Virus record (IMG/VR): IMGVR_UViG_3300008459_000205
Span: 1-32,739 of that record
DNA: 32,739 nt
Reading direction: 5' to 3' (one strand)
From: a virus
The position numbers and the translations under genes were made by a program. This document shows, piece after piece, positions 24,278 to 30,677 of this stretch (position 1 is the first letter of the stretch; the number at the start of each line of letters is the position of its first letter). The notes under the pieces were generated by a model that was given only the letters and a program-made list of their open reading frames with translations, ran no database searches and was not told where the DNA came from.

Positions 24278-24835
24278 ATGAATTTGTTTATTCTTGATTC
24301 CGATCCTGTTACTGCTGCAAAATTCAATCAAGATTTGCATGTAAAGAAGATCATCATCGAAGGAGCCCAAATGCTCGGAAATGCATATGACCGAGTAAGA
24401 TTAGCTCAAAATGACGTACCAAGAACAGATAGAGGAACACCTCGTGTTGGAGGTCTTCCTAATCATCCAATGTCAAAGTGGGTGAGAGAAAATAAATCAA
24501 ACTACAAATGGACTCTTGATCATGTAAAGGAGCTTTGCAGAGAATACGCTTATCGCTTTGGTGGAAGACATTTTACTGAAGATTTCATTGATTGGGTTGA
24601 TAAAAATCCACCAGACCTGGCTGATGCTGCTATGACCATGCAGCCACAATGTTTTGCTAATAGTTTTCCACAATGCATTGTACCTGGAGATCCAGTCGCT
24701 GGATATCAAAATTATTACAATGCAGGTAAGCAATTTTTTGTTTACAATAAAAAGAAAAATCCAAGAAGGGTTTATGCTTCTTGGACTAATCGACCGATTC
24801 CAGGTTTCTTTATTCCAGTGTCAAGAGATATTTGA
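24278..24835 (+). CDS. Conserved phage protein of unknown function (MNLFILDSDP family)
   Basis: A 185-residue protein with the N-terminal signature MNLFILDSDPVTAAKFNQDLHVKKI, then GAQML and NHPMSKWVRENKSNYKW, ending with a Tyr-rich stretch (VAGYQNYYNAGKQFF). I recall this family as widespread in phages, always with LDxDPxxAAxxxxDxHVxK and an HPxxxWxRxSxxNYxW block, but without an experimentally established function known to me. The invariant Asp and His residues could be catalytic. It has its own strong sigma70-like promoter, which suggests early expression. The last 26 bases overlap the convergent Dps-like gene. Confidence 0.8.
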   Translation: MNLFILDSDPVTAAKFNQDLHVKKIIIEGAQMLGNAYDRVRLAQNDVPRTDRGTPRVGGLPNHPMSKWVRENKSNYKWTLDHVKELCREYAYRFGGRHFTEDFIDWVDKNPPDLADAAMTMQPQCFANSFPQCIVPGDPVAGYQNYYNAGKQFFVYNKKKNPRRVYASWTNRPIPGFFIPVSRDI

Positions 24836-25172
24836 GTTTGTTAACTTCGCTAAGAACCTCATCTCGAATATTCAAAAGATCTGAATCAGCACCATTACAG
24901 CTTTCTTGAAAGTCATTTTCAAGAAGAATTGCTGCTTTGTTTAGGGCGTCTGGAATATCAACTTCTCCCATGTTTTTGAGTGCAATGGTCTTGTTATATT
25001 GCAAACGATCTCCATATCGGCCTTGATACACTTCAACCAAGCGATCAATCAAATCATCTAATTTGTCGTAAAATTGCCCAAATGCATTATGCTGTGCATA
25101 TGATTGTGTTTGCCAGTGAAATATTTTGCTTTGCAGTTGAAGATGCAGCAACTGTTCTATAATTTGATTCAT
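24810..25172 (-). CDS. Dps/ferritin-like helical protein (DUF5856-like)
   Basis: A 120-residue all-helical protein. The N-terminal helix LHLQLQSKIFHWQTQSYAQH and the following FYDKLDDLIDRLVEVYQG resemble the first two helices of Dps-type ferritins, where the same His-Trp and acidic residues lie at the ferroxidase site. I recall a phage family of this kind (DUF5856, number not checked). Length is shorter than Dps (about 160), so a full ferritin cage is uncertain. It is divergent from the membrane-protein gene with a 10-base gap. Confidence 0.75.
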   Translation of the reverse strand: MNQIIEQLLHLQLQSKIFHWQTQSYAQHNAFGQFYDKLDDLIDRLVEVYQGRYGDRLQYNKTIALKNMGEVDIPDALNKAAILLENDFQESCNGADSDLLNIRDEVLSEVNKLKYLLTLE

Positions 25173-25182
25173 AATATTAATT

Positions 25183-25536
25183 ATGCCTGATACTTTAACT
25201 TTTATTCTGATTTGCTATGGCTGTACAATAATTTTGGCATATGGCAAAATTTTCAACAGAATCAGACCCAAGCATTCTTTTTTTCATTGCCCTATGTGCC
25301 TTGGGTTTTGGGTTGGAGTGTTTTTTGGTTTATTTTTACCAAATGGAATAGAAACATATACACCATTATGGATAGAAGAAAATACAGAACTAAGTAGTAT
25401 TATGAAAGATGGAATAAAGCTATTAGCAGATGGATGCCTAAGCTCAGGCACAAGCTACTTTATTGCCATGATTGTAAATGACGGAGGTATTAAACATGAA
25501 CACAGTAATCGAACATATCTGGACAAAAAGATTTAA
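25183..25536 (+). CDS. Small phage membrane protein with a CPMC motif
   Basis: A 117-residue protein with three likely membrane segments: residues about 5-24, 39-53 and 80-98. The motif HCPMCLGFWVG (35-45) at the start of the second segment is characteristic of a small membrane family I recall from T4-like phages; the two cysteines could bind metal or be redox active. Between segments 2 and 3 is a polar loop with ENTELSSIMKDG. A role in membrane modification is inference only. The last 41 bases overlap a 25-codon ORF preceded by a strong Shine-Dalgarno. Confidence 0.7.
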   Translation: MPDTLTFILICYGCTIILAYGKIFNRIRPKHSFFHCPMCLGFWVGVFFGLFLPNGIETYTPLWIEENTELSSIMKDGIKLLADGCLSSGTSYFIAMIVNDGGIKHEHSNRTYLDKKI

Positions 25537-25573
25537 CCTTCGACCAGTAGCACGTTGTTGCGGAGGTCGATAG
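25496..25573 (+). CDS. 25-residue peptide ORF with strong Shine-Dalgarno
   Basis: A short ORF (begins MNTVIEHIW, ends ARCCGGR) with GGAGG at 25483-25487, 8 bases before the ATG. That is the best Shine-Dalgarno in the window, where almost no gene has one. Its last codons lie in a hairpin and it is followed by two more hairpins, the last a terminator, so it looks like a leader peptide or a very small phage protein. Conservation is not known. Confidence 0.35.
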   Translation: MNTVIEHIWTKRFNLRPVARCCGGR

Positions 25574-25582
25574 CCTTCGGGC
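25540..25582 (+). other. Two RNA hairpins preceding a terminator
   Basis: TCGACC (25540-25545) pairs with GGTCGA (25565-25570), with an inner GCA/TGC pair (25550-25552, 25559-25561). Next comes GCC-TTCG-GGC (25573-25582), the very stable UUCG tetraloop. Both lie between the peptide ORF and the terminator at 25602. Confidence 0.5.
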
Positions 25583-25601
25583 AAATAGTTAAATTTAGCA
25601 T

Positions 25602-25636
25602 AAATAACAATAGCGTAACTGCTATTGTTATTTTTT
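25602..25636 (+). terminator. Rho-independent terminator abutting the next start codon
   Basis: A 12-13 bp perfect inverted repeat (AATAACAATAGC, 25603-25614, with 25621-25632) with loop GTAACT, ending in a run of T directly before the ATG at 25637. The stem is AT-rich, so efficiency may be moderate. Confidence 0.7.
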
Positions 25637-26032
25637 ATGGACATCGATAAAATTGTTTTACTCATTTACAAAATGTATCCAGTTGGTCCTCAAGTTCTTA
25701 CTTGGAAACCAAACGGCATTGATATGTATTTTCTTCCGAATACATCATCAAAGGGATTTGAAGATAAACTAAAACAAGAAACCCAATTGTTCATGAAATA
25801 TATGGGGTTTACTGATTTTGTAATAGATCAAATCAAACTTGACCTCTGCACAATCGAGCAACATGGAGTCCATTATCATTGCTTTGCGATACGTGCTTTG
25901 CCTGACTCAAAGCCATTTAATCTTCCGTTTTTGGATGATATTGTTTACATGCCATTGGAAGAATTATTAACAAAATTAGTATCACCTCATAAACTTTTTT
26001 TACAAAAATTTACAAATTGGACGATTGTCTGA
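25637..26032 (+). CDS. Hypothetical protein (131 aa)
   Basis: The start is set at 25637 (MDIDKIVLL); an in-frame ATG at 25625 lies within the terminator stem. It is a mixed alpha/beta protein: a helix with VLLIYKMYPVG, strands with GIDMYFLPN and VHYHCFAIRALPD, then an amphipathic C-terminal helix. Three His/Cys in HGVHYHC could bind metal. No family was recognised. It starts at the tail of a terminator, so it may depend on read-through or an unseen promoter. Confidence 0.6.
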   Translation: MDIDKIVLLIYKMYPVGPQVLTWKPNGIDMYFLPNTSSKGFEDKLKQETQLFMKYMGFTDFVIDQIKLDLCTIEQHGVHYHCFAIRALPDSKPFNLPFLDDIVYMPLEELLTKLVSPHKLFLQKFTNWTIV

Positions 26033-26038
26033 TATAAT
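26009..26038 (+). promoter_or_regulatory. Sigma70-like promoter
   Basis: TTTACA (26009-26014), an 18-base spacer and a perfect TATAAT (26033-26038) that ends 9 bases before the ATG at 26048. The leader would be about 3 bases. Confidence 0.6.
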
Positions 26039-26047
26039 TAAGCATAT

Positions 26048-26233
26048 ATGATCAAAACAGAAGATTGTTATATTGTTTTAACCGCAGATAAATTAGAACC
26101 AGCAGAAGAATACACGGATTATCTCTTTGATAGTGTTGAAGAAGCGGAGGATTATATTGAAAAAAATGGAGACGATGTTAATGATTATGACATTGTGTCT
26201 CTTATTGATTTTATTTCTGACATGGAATATTAA
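26048..26233 (+). CDS. Small acidic protein of unknown function
   Basis: 61 residues, very acidic (Asp/Glu about one third), with short strands at both ends and a central helix (SVEEAEDYIEKNG). Size and charge recall small phage host-takeover or DNA-mimic proteins, but nothing specific supports this. The strong sigma70-like promoter suggests early expression. Confidence 0.55.
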   Translation: MIKTEDCYIVLTADKLEPAEEYTDYLFDSVEEAEDYIEKNGDDVNDYDIVSLIDFISDMEY

Positions 26234-26242
26234 ACAATTTGC

Positions 26243-26271
26243 TTGATTTATTCATTGCCTGGTGTTATAAT
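26243..26271 (+). promoter_or_regulatory. Sigma70-like promoter of queE
   Basis: TTGATT (26243-26248), a 17-base spacer and a perfect TATAAT (26266-26271). The -10 ends 7 bases before the ATG at 26279. An in-frame ATG at 26243 overlaps the -35 and cannot be the start if this promoter is used. Confidence 0.75.
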
Positions 26272-26278
26272 AGACCAT

Positions 26279-27112
26279 ATGACACCAACTCAAACAACAC
26301 TTCCGATTGCTGAAGATTTTTACTCAGTTCAATGTGAAGGCATCACCACAGGCAAGCCTGCATATTTCATCCGACTGAAAGGCTGTAATCTAACATGCGG
26401 TGCTTCTCCTGCGTTCATTAAACAAATTCAAAGCCAAGGAAAAGGCAATATTGATTCGGGATCTTTTGTGGGCGATTTACATCAGGAAGATAAAGCATCA
26501 TGGACTTGTGATTCGATTCCTGTATGGCTATTCGGAGAAGCACAGCCATTTGATTATCTCACTACAAAATGGAAATCACACACCATGCCAAACGGCAAAT
26601 CAATGCTCGAATGGATTAAGCATAGATATATTCATTTGATTTGGACTGGTGGTGAACCTGCAATGCATCAGAAAAAAATTGAAGCATTTCTTGATTCACT
26701 TTTAGGTGAAGGGGTATTGCCATACAATGAAATTGAAACAAACGGTACTCTCGTATTGGAAGATAATTTTCTTGATCATCTCTCGCAAATCAATTGCAGT
26801 CTCAAGCTGAGCAATTCGGGCATGGCAAAACAAAAGAGGCTAAATGGTGATGCAATCAAATCAGTGCAGAAGCATTGGAATCATTGGTTCAAATTCGTCA
26901 TCTCAACAGAGGATGATATTCAGGAATTTATTAAGGAAGTATGTGAACCGTATGATATTGACATGGCAAATGTTGTGTGTATGCCTGGTTTGGATTGTCG
27001 AGAGGACTTCCACGAGCGCACACAATTTGTATTAGAGATGGCTAAAAAATATGGATTCCATGGATTGACTCGTCTGCATATTTCGGCTTGGGATAAAACA
27101 ACATCAGTATAA
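26279..27112 (+). CDS. queE: QueE-like 7-carboxy-7-deazaguanine synthase (radical SAM)
   Basis: 277 residues from the ATG at 26279. QueE rearranges 6-carboxytetrahydropterin into 7-carboxy-7-deazaguanine using S-adenosylmethionine and a [4Fe-4S] cluster, directly after QueD. The N-terminus EDFYSVQCEGITTGKPAYFIRLKGCNLTC fits QueE except for phage-type changes. The cluster cysteines are Cys36 and Cys40 (CxxxC), but the third, Cys77 in WTCDS, comes 36 residues later because of an inserted loop, instead of two residues later. GGEP (124-127) and NEIETNGT (later) are the usual SAM and substrate motifs. A tandem repeat lies at its stop, leading into the ATPase gene. Confidence 0.88.
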   Translation: MTPTQTTLPIAEDFYSVQCEGITTGKPAYFIRLKGCNLTCGASPAFIKQIQSQGKGNIDSGSFVGDLHQEDKASWTCDSIPVWLFGEAQPFDYLTTKWKSHTMPNGKSMLEWIKHRYIHLIWTGGEPAMHQKKIEAFLDSLLGEGVLPYNEIETNGTLVLEDNFLDHLSQINCSLKLSNSGMAKQKRLNGDAIKSVQKHWNHWFKFVISTEDDIQEFIKEVCEPYDIDMANVVCMPGLDCREDFHERTQFVLEMAKKYGFHGLTRLHISAWDKTTSV

Positions 27113-27130
27113 ATCAGTATAAATCAGTAT
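27101..27130 (+). repeat. Three tandem 10-bp repeats at the queE-ATPase junction
   Basis: The unit AAATCAGTAT occurs twice, preceded by a copy with one change (ACATCAGTAT). It carries the queE stop codon (first copy) and the next ATG (last copy). Each junction also reads TATAAATC, one base off the late octamer. Confidence 0.85.
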
Positions 27131-27920
27131 GATTACACATATTCAATTTTACAAAGGTTATGCTACTAAGCTAGCAAATATCGGCAATAAGCGATTTGAA
27201 TTCACAAAAGGAATTAATGTCTTATTCGGTCCTAATGGATGTGGCAAGTCTACAATTCTAAAGACAGCGGCCGCATATTGTGCGATTCCAAATGCGGGAT
27301 GGTCGATGCATAGTGACGCAAAGCAATTTGCATATCAAGGAGTCGAATATTTTCCACACAACTATGCAACATTTGCTCCTGGTAATTGTGTTGCTGATGT
27401 TGGTTGGGATGGCACCCCAACACTATTCAATGCAGGTGATATCGGAGCAAGTGATAGTTGGTTCTTTCAAAACGCAGGACAAAACAAAGATAATGTGTTC
27501 AGCGAGCAAGAACAAATGCTTGCAATGCTCAACAATCCATCAAGTGGTGAATATCGAGCATATCAGATCAATAAGATTCTAAATGCATTAAAGAGAAATA
27601 AACCAACAGATCTATTGCCAAATTCGTCTATTCCTCAAGATGATATGAATATCATCGCAAATGAAGTGCAGTATATTAGTTCCTTGCCAAGAACAGGACC
27701 AAATACTATTCTCTTTGATGAACCTGAAAGATCGCTAAGTTTGCCTAAGCAATTGGCATTTTTCAATGCCTTGAGTCAATTCAATGAATATCAAATTATC
27801 ATCTCGACACATAGTCCGCTTATTCTGTTCCAAGAAAACATCAACATTATTGATGTCGAGAGTGGTTATACACAAGAATGTGTTCAAATTCTAGTCAACC
27901 TATTCAGCAATATATCTTAA
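27129..27920 (+). CDS. ABC/AAA-type ATPase (SMC/OLD-like)
   Basis: A 263-residue P-loop protein: Walker A GPNGCGKST (34-42), an ABC-signature-like segment SSGEYRAYQ (138-146), Walker B TILFDEPE (193-200), and the switch His in STHSP (226-230). It has no long coiled coil and no nuclease domain, so it is an ATPase core only. Such proteins occur as phage recombination, DNA-binding or anti-defence factors; the role here is unknown. The 58-aa gene after it starts 3 bases past the stop and may be a partner subunit. The start lies in a 10-bp tandem repeat. Confidence 0.85.
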   Translation: MITHIQFYKGYATKLANIGNKRFEFTKGINVLFGPNGCGKSTILKTAAAYCAIPNAGWSMHSDAKQFAYQGVEYFPHNYATFAPGNCVADVGWDGTPTLFNAGDIGASDSWFFQNAGQNKDNVFSEQEQMLAMLNNPSSGEYRAYQINKILNALKRNKPTDLLPNSSIPQDDMNIIANEVQYISSLPRTGPNTILFDEPERSLSLPKQLAFFNALSQFNEYQIIISTHSPLILFQENINIIDVESGYTQECVQILVNLFSNIS

Positions 27921-27923
27921 TGT

Positions 27924-28100
27924 ATGTTTTTAACAAACTCAGAACAAAGTAAAATAAAAGATGTCATAAAGGATGCTCGGTTAACCTATGGCAACAATGA
28001 TAATTTAGATTTTCAAATTTGGAGAGTTGCTGAAGTCCTTTTTCGAGAAATAAAAAGACTTGAAAAGGAGATTGAAAAATTGAAAAAGAAATCTAGCTAA
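27924..28100 (+). CDS. 58-residue coiled-coil protein downstream of the ATPase
   Basis: A short ORF starting 3 bases after the ATPase stop (begins MFLTNSEQS). The C-terminal 25 residues are a Lys/Glu heptad-like helix (REIKRLEKEIEKLKKK). Coupling to the ATPase suggests they are expressed together. No family was recognised. The last 8 bases overlap the convergent gene. Confidence 0.55.
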   Translation: MFLTNSEQSKIKDVIKDARLTYGNNDNLDFQIWRVAEVLFREIKRLEKEIEKLKKKSS

Positions 28101-28314
28101 AGATTCGATACTTTAAATGATTCTGAAGCGAATCAAAAGTATCATCTTGATTGTGCGAAATTAAATCCTCAAAAGAAATCGGCAATCGGTTTGTGTCATT
28201 ATGAGGATAAAGAAAACAGGCGTAAGCATTTGGATAGAGTAACAAAGTTACAGATCCCCTTACGCCTGTTTTCGTTTCGCAATCAAAAAACGTAGCGACA
28301 CTATCGGGTTTCAT
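28093..28314 (-). CDS. Hypothetical protein (73 aa)
   Basis: A small mixed protein (begins MKPDSVATFFDCE) with a hydrophobic strand GSVTLLLYPNAYACFLYP and a polar C-terminus. Its ATG overlaps the stop of the EF-hand gene as ATGA (28311-28314), a typical translational coupling that supports it being real. Function is unknown. Confidence 0.55.
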   Translation of the reverse strand: MKPDSVATFFDCETKTGVRGSVTLLLYPNAYACFLYPHNDTNRLPISFEDLISHNQDDTFDSLQNHLKYRIFS

Positions 28315-28466
28315 TTTTCCATTTTAACACCTCTCGCAATGAGAACATCTTTACGAGTAATTTTTCCGTCACCGGATAGATCTTCTAGTTTCTTTTTCTT
28401 TTTCTTTTTTTCATCGATGCTTTTGTACGCTTCAAAGATGAGTTCGTTTTCTTTGTGTGTTGCCAT
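28311..28466 (-). CDS. Small protein with a C-terminal EF-hand-like loop
   Basis: 51 residues from the ATG at 28466; longer in-frame starts run back into the thioredoxin gene. The N-terminal helix (ENELIFEAYKSIDE) is followed by a poly-Lys run and then DLSGDGKITRKDV, a calcium-binding EF-hand or dockerin-type loop with acids at positions 1, 5 and 12. I recall similar single-loop tails in small T4-like phage proteins. GTAAATA ends 5 bases before the ATG. It overlaps the next gene by 4 bases. Confidence 0.65.
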   Translation of the reverse strand: MATHKENELIFEAYKSIDEKKKKKKKLEDLSGDGKITRKDVLIARGVKMEK

Positions 28467-28471
28467 ATACG

Positions 28472-28479
28472 TATTTACT
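28472..28479 (-). promoter_or_regulatory. Late-type octamer AGTAAATA
   Basis: On the minus strand AGTAAATA fills most of the gap between the thioredoxin stop and the EF-hand gene and ends 5 bases before the ATG at 28466. Confidence 0.4.
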
Positions 28480-28800
28480 TTACGAAGCATATTTCGATGT
28501 AATAAGCTCGAGATTCTTTTCATCGATAATACCAGTTTGTGTATACACGACTTCGCCATTTCTAAACCACAGCAATGTGGGAATACTACGTACTGAATAC
28601 TTTAGTGCAAGTGATGATACAAATTCATAATCTACGTCTGCTTTGTATACTTTAATAGTTTCAGTCTTTGAAGCGAAGGATTCTAGTGTTGGTAGTAGAA
28701 ATTTACAAGGACCGCACCAATCAGCATAAAAGTCAATAAGAATGTAATCGTTTGCAATTGCGGCATTAAAATCATCGGCATTGTGGATATGATTGATCAT
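28480..28800 (-). CDS. Thioredoxin
   Basis: 106 residues, the full thioredoxin fold. The active site is WCGPCK (28-33) and the cis-proline is Pro74 in SIPT. Family members reduce disulfides; in phages they serve ribonucleotide reductase, or the DNA polymerase in T7, while T4 encodes the related NrdC. No reductase gene is in the window. The start at 28800 is 22 bases from the divergent gene at 28823. Confidence 0.95.
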   Translation of the reverse strand: MINHIHNADDFNAAIANDYILIDFYADWCGPCKFLLPTLESFASKTETIKVYKADVDYEFVSSLALKYSVRSIPTLLWFRNGEVVYTQTGIIDEKNLELITSKYAS

Positions 28801-28804
28801 AGAT

Positions 28805-28812
28805 AATAAATA
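28805..28812 (+). promoter_or_regulatory. Late-type octamer AATAAATA
   Basis: In the 22-base gap between divergent genes, AATAAATA ends 10 bases before the ATG at 28823. Confidence 0.35.
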
Positions 28813-28822
28813 TTTTTATTGC

Positions 28823-30028
28823 ATGAAAATATCACCAGATAAAAATTCTCCACCTAAAAAATCTACAAAGACAGATCGAATTCAATTTTGGAGAGCGAAG
28901 AAAAAAATCGCATACAATCACATGAAAAGAGCCAAAAGCACTGGTAATGGTGGCTGGTATGATATGCTTCAACAACGCATTCAGAAATACGATAATAAAA
29001 TAGATACACTCACTGAAGATGAGTCTGGAACTGAACTGCAATCGACTGAGGCGGAAACACCAAAAGCTATCATTACACCATGGCCTCGTAATATGCTAAA
29101 TGTAGTCGAGCATATAAAAAATCTTGGTGAAGGTGGTCCTATTGATCCGTATTTTACGAAACTGTACATACAAAAATTCAAAAATTTTAAAATCAAAACA
29201 GGAACAGAAATTGGCAACGGTGCTGTCTATGTTGCTCTGTATTTGGATTCATTGCAATCATCTCCTCGTTTGAATACATCATCAACTCTAGAGGATGTGG
29301 AAAAATTTTTGATAGATCACATTGAGGTGAAAGGTGCTGATGTATTTTTTGATAATTCTAAAATAGAAGTAAAAGACGCAGAAGCACCATTTCGTGTTGG
29401 TGCTAGTGGTAAGACTGTAGCCAAAGGAGCTACATTATTTGCACCATTAAATAATTTGGTAGATGAATTTAAAACAAAATACGAAGAGCATTTTAAAAAT
29501 CTTGATGATCAAGAAGCATTAGATGAGTTCAATAAATACGCAGAATATTTTGAACCTACTGTATCGTGGGGACCGAAAAAATACGAATTCTTTGTATCCA
29601 CTAAAGGCAAATTAGCATTATCTTCACTGAAAGATTATGTGTATAGTAAAATGGATGATGAATCTAAAGATAAATTTGATCGCAAAGGATTTACAAATAA
29701 TCTGCTTGATATGTTATCAGATTTAGAAACAAATGAAGATATCACGACACGAGGTCAATATATCAAAAAATTAAATGATCTAATCAAGAAAAACAAAGAC
29801 TCATCATTTGGTGATGTTTATAAAGATATTTTCAGTGAGATTAAAGATAAAGCTGAAGAGATCAACAAAGGAATGCAAACATTATCAACATCTATTATGG
29901 GTAGATCCGATTTAATCTATTTTACAAAACAAAATGGATTTACATTTGCAGACATCAACAACGTTGCAAATGTAATCAAAGTAACATCTGTATCGGCAGG
30001 TCGCGGTATAGCGGTATTGAATGTTTAA
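28823..30028 (+). CDS. Hypothetical protein (401 aa), not recognised
   Basis: The start is set at 28823 (begins MKISPDKNSP); a longer frame from 28793 would run into the thioredoxin start. The first 60 residues are basic (FWRAKKKIAYNHMKRAKS), then come an acidic linker, and from about residue 95 a helical and strand mix with Lys/Asp-rich stretches. There are no Cys, no known motifs and no membrane segments. The basic N-terminus suggests nucleic-acid or virion contact. A late-type octamer precedes it, so a virion-internal protein is possible. The stop overlaps the convergent gene by 4 bases. Confidence 0.7.
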   Translation: MKISPDKNSPPKKSTKTDRIQFWRAKKKIAYNHMKRAKSTGNGGWYDMLQQRIQKYDNKIDTLTEDESGTELQSTEAETPKAIITPWPRNMLNVVEHIKNLGEGGPIDPYFTKLYIQKFKNFKIKTGTEIGNGAVYVALYLDSLQSSPRLNTSSTLEDVEKFLIDHIEVKGADVFFDNSKIEVKDAEAPFRVGASGKTVAKGATLFAPLNNLVDEFKTKYEEHFKNLDDQEALDEFNKYAEYFEPTVSWGPKKYEFFVSTKGKLALSSLKDYVYSKMDDESKDKFDRKGFTNNLLDMLSDLETNEDITTRGQYIKKLNDLIKKNKDSSFGDVYKDIFSEIKDKAEEINKGMQTLSTSIMGRSDLIYFTKQNGFTFADINNVANVIKVTSVSAGRGIAVLNV

Positions 30029-30417
30029 TCCCAATCAACTCGTTTGCTTGACTTCTTTGCTCTTTCACCCTTTGATGTACATTGAGACAAAGTAGGACGG
30101 CATGCTGGATATCCTTTGCGTTTTTCTCCTTCTTGTCTTCCACAAGGAACAAGATGGCCTTTGCGACTCTTTTTACAATCAATCCATCCCTTGCCTCTGT
30201 TGCGATCAAACCATTTATTCAGCGTTTCTTCGTTAACAGATTCTTTCTTTGCGTTGCCCCAATTCTTTGCTCCCATTTTACGGCATTTAACAATCGCACC
30301 AGATGCATAAGCAGAAGGAAACACTCGATAGCGTCTTTTTACTTTATAATAGCAAGCATCTTTGCCTGCTTCGCCGTAAAGATATCTTACAAGGGATTTA
30401 TTAGCATTCATCTTCAA
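30025..30417 (-). CDS. Basic Cys-rich protein of a phage/giant-virus family (DUF5872-like)
   Basis: A 130-residue, very basic protein with YGEAGKDACYYKVKRRYRVFPSAYASGAIV, then CRKMGAKNWG, WFDRNRGKGWIDCKK, HLVPCGRQ and a final PACRPTLSQC. I recall the PSAYASGAxVKCRK and GWIDC...PCGR blocks as a conserved domain in phages and large eukaryotic viruses (DUF5872 from memory, not checked). The spaced Cys residues suggest zinc binding. The function is unknown to me. The first 17 bases overlap the upstream gene; an internal ATG at 30411 is an alternative start. Confidence 0.75.
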   Translation of the reverse strand: MKMNANKSLVRYLYGEAGKDACYYKVKRRYRVFPSAYASGAIVKCRKMGAKNWGNAKKESVNEETLNKWFDRNRGKGWIDCKKSRKGHLVPCGRQEGEKRKGYPACRPTLSQCTSKGERAKKSSKRVDWD

Positions 30418-30673
30418 ACAGATCTCCTTGAATTAGATCAACCGAATCTTTGTGTTTAAGATACGATGCGACTGACTCAAGATAATCTTCTGCGATAGTG
30501 ATTTTTGATTGAACCCATGCAGGTATCTCAGGAGATTGTTCTAATGTACTGATGATTTCACCAGCTCTTTCAACTACATTTAGTAAAGAAGAAATAGCCA
30601 TTTCTTCTTCCTCTTCTTGGTGATAATTTGATCCTCTTGGTGTTTGTAAAAACTTTTTGTACTTGTCGTCCAT
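30401..30673 (-). CDS. Small helical conserved phage protein
   Basis: 90 residues. After a Glu-rich run (EEEEEM) comes a helical core: ISSLLNVVERAGEIIS, EIPAWVQSKITIAEDYLESVASYL. I recall the AWVQSKIT-A-DY motif as common in T4-like and other phages, beside capsid or replication genes, without a proven function. The start is supported by GATAAATA ending 5 bases upstream. It begins 4 bases after the nuclease stop and overlaps the next gene by 17 bases, so the three genes form an operon. Confidence 0.75.
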   Translation of the reverse strand: MDDKYKKFLQTPRGSNYHQEEEEEMAISSLLNVVERAGEIISTLEQSPEIPAWVQSKITIAEDYLESVASYLKHKDSVDLIQGDLFEDEC

Positions 30674-30677
30674 ATTG

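Noticed and set aside
26243-26278. Upstream ATG for queE
   Set aside because: It overlaps the -35 TTGATT of a strong promoter and adds residues not seen in QueE proteins.
27101-27130. CRISPR-like repeats
   Set aside because: The 10-bp units are directly adjacent, with no spacers; a simple tandem repeat.
28467-28559. Longer N-terminus for the EF-hand protein
   Set aside because: It would overlap the end of the thioredoxin gene; the ATG at 28466 has the late octamer at the usual distance.
28793-28822. Upstream ATG for the 401-aa gene
   Set aside because: It would overlap the thioredoxin start; the next ATG at 28823 follows the octamer-like element.
30082-30459. A 125-codon plus-strand ORF opposite the basic Cys-rich gene
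   Set aside because: Antisense to a gene of a recognisable conserved family; no domain of its own.
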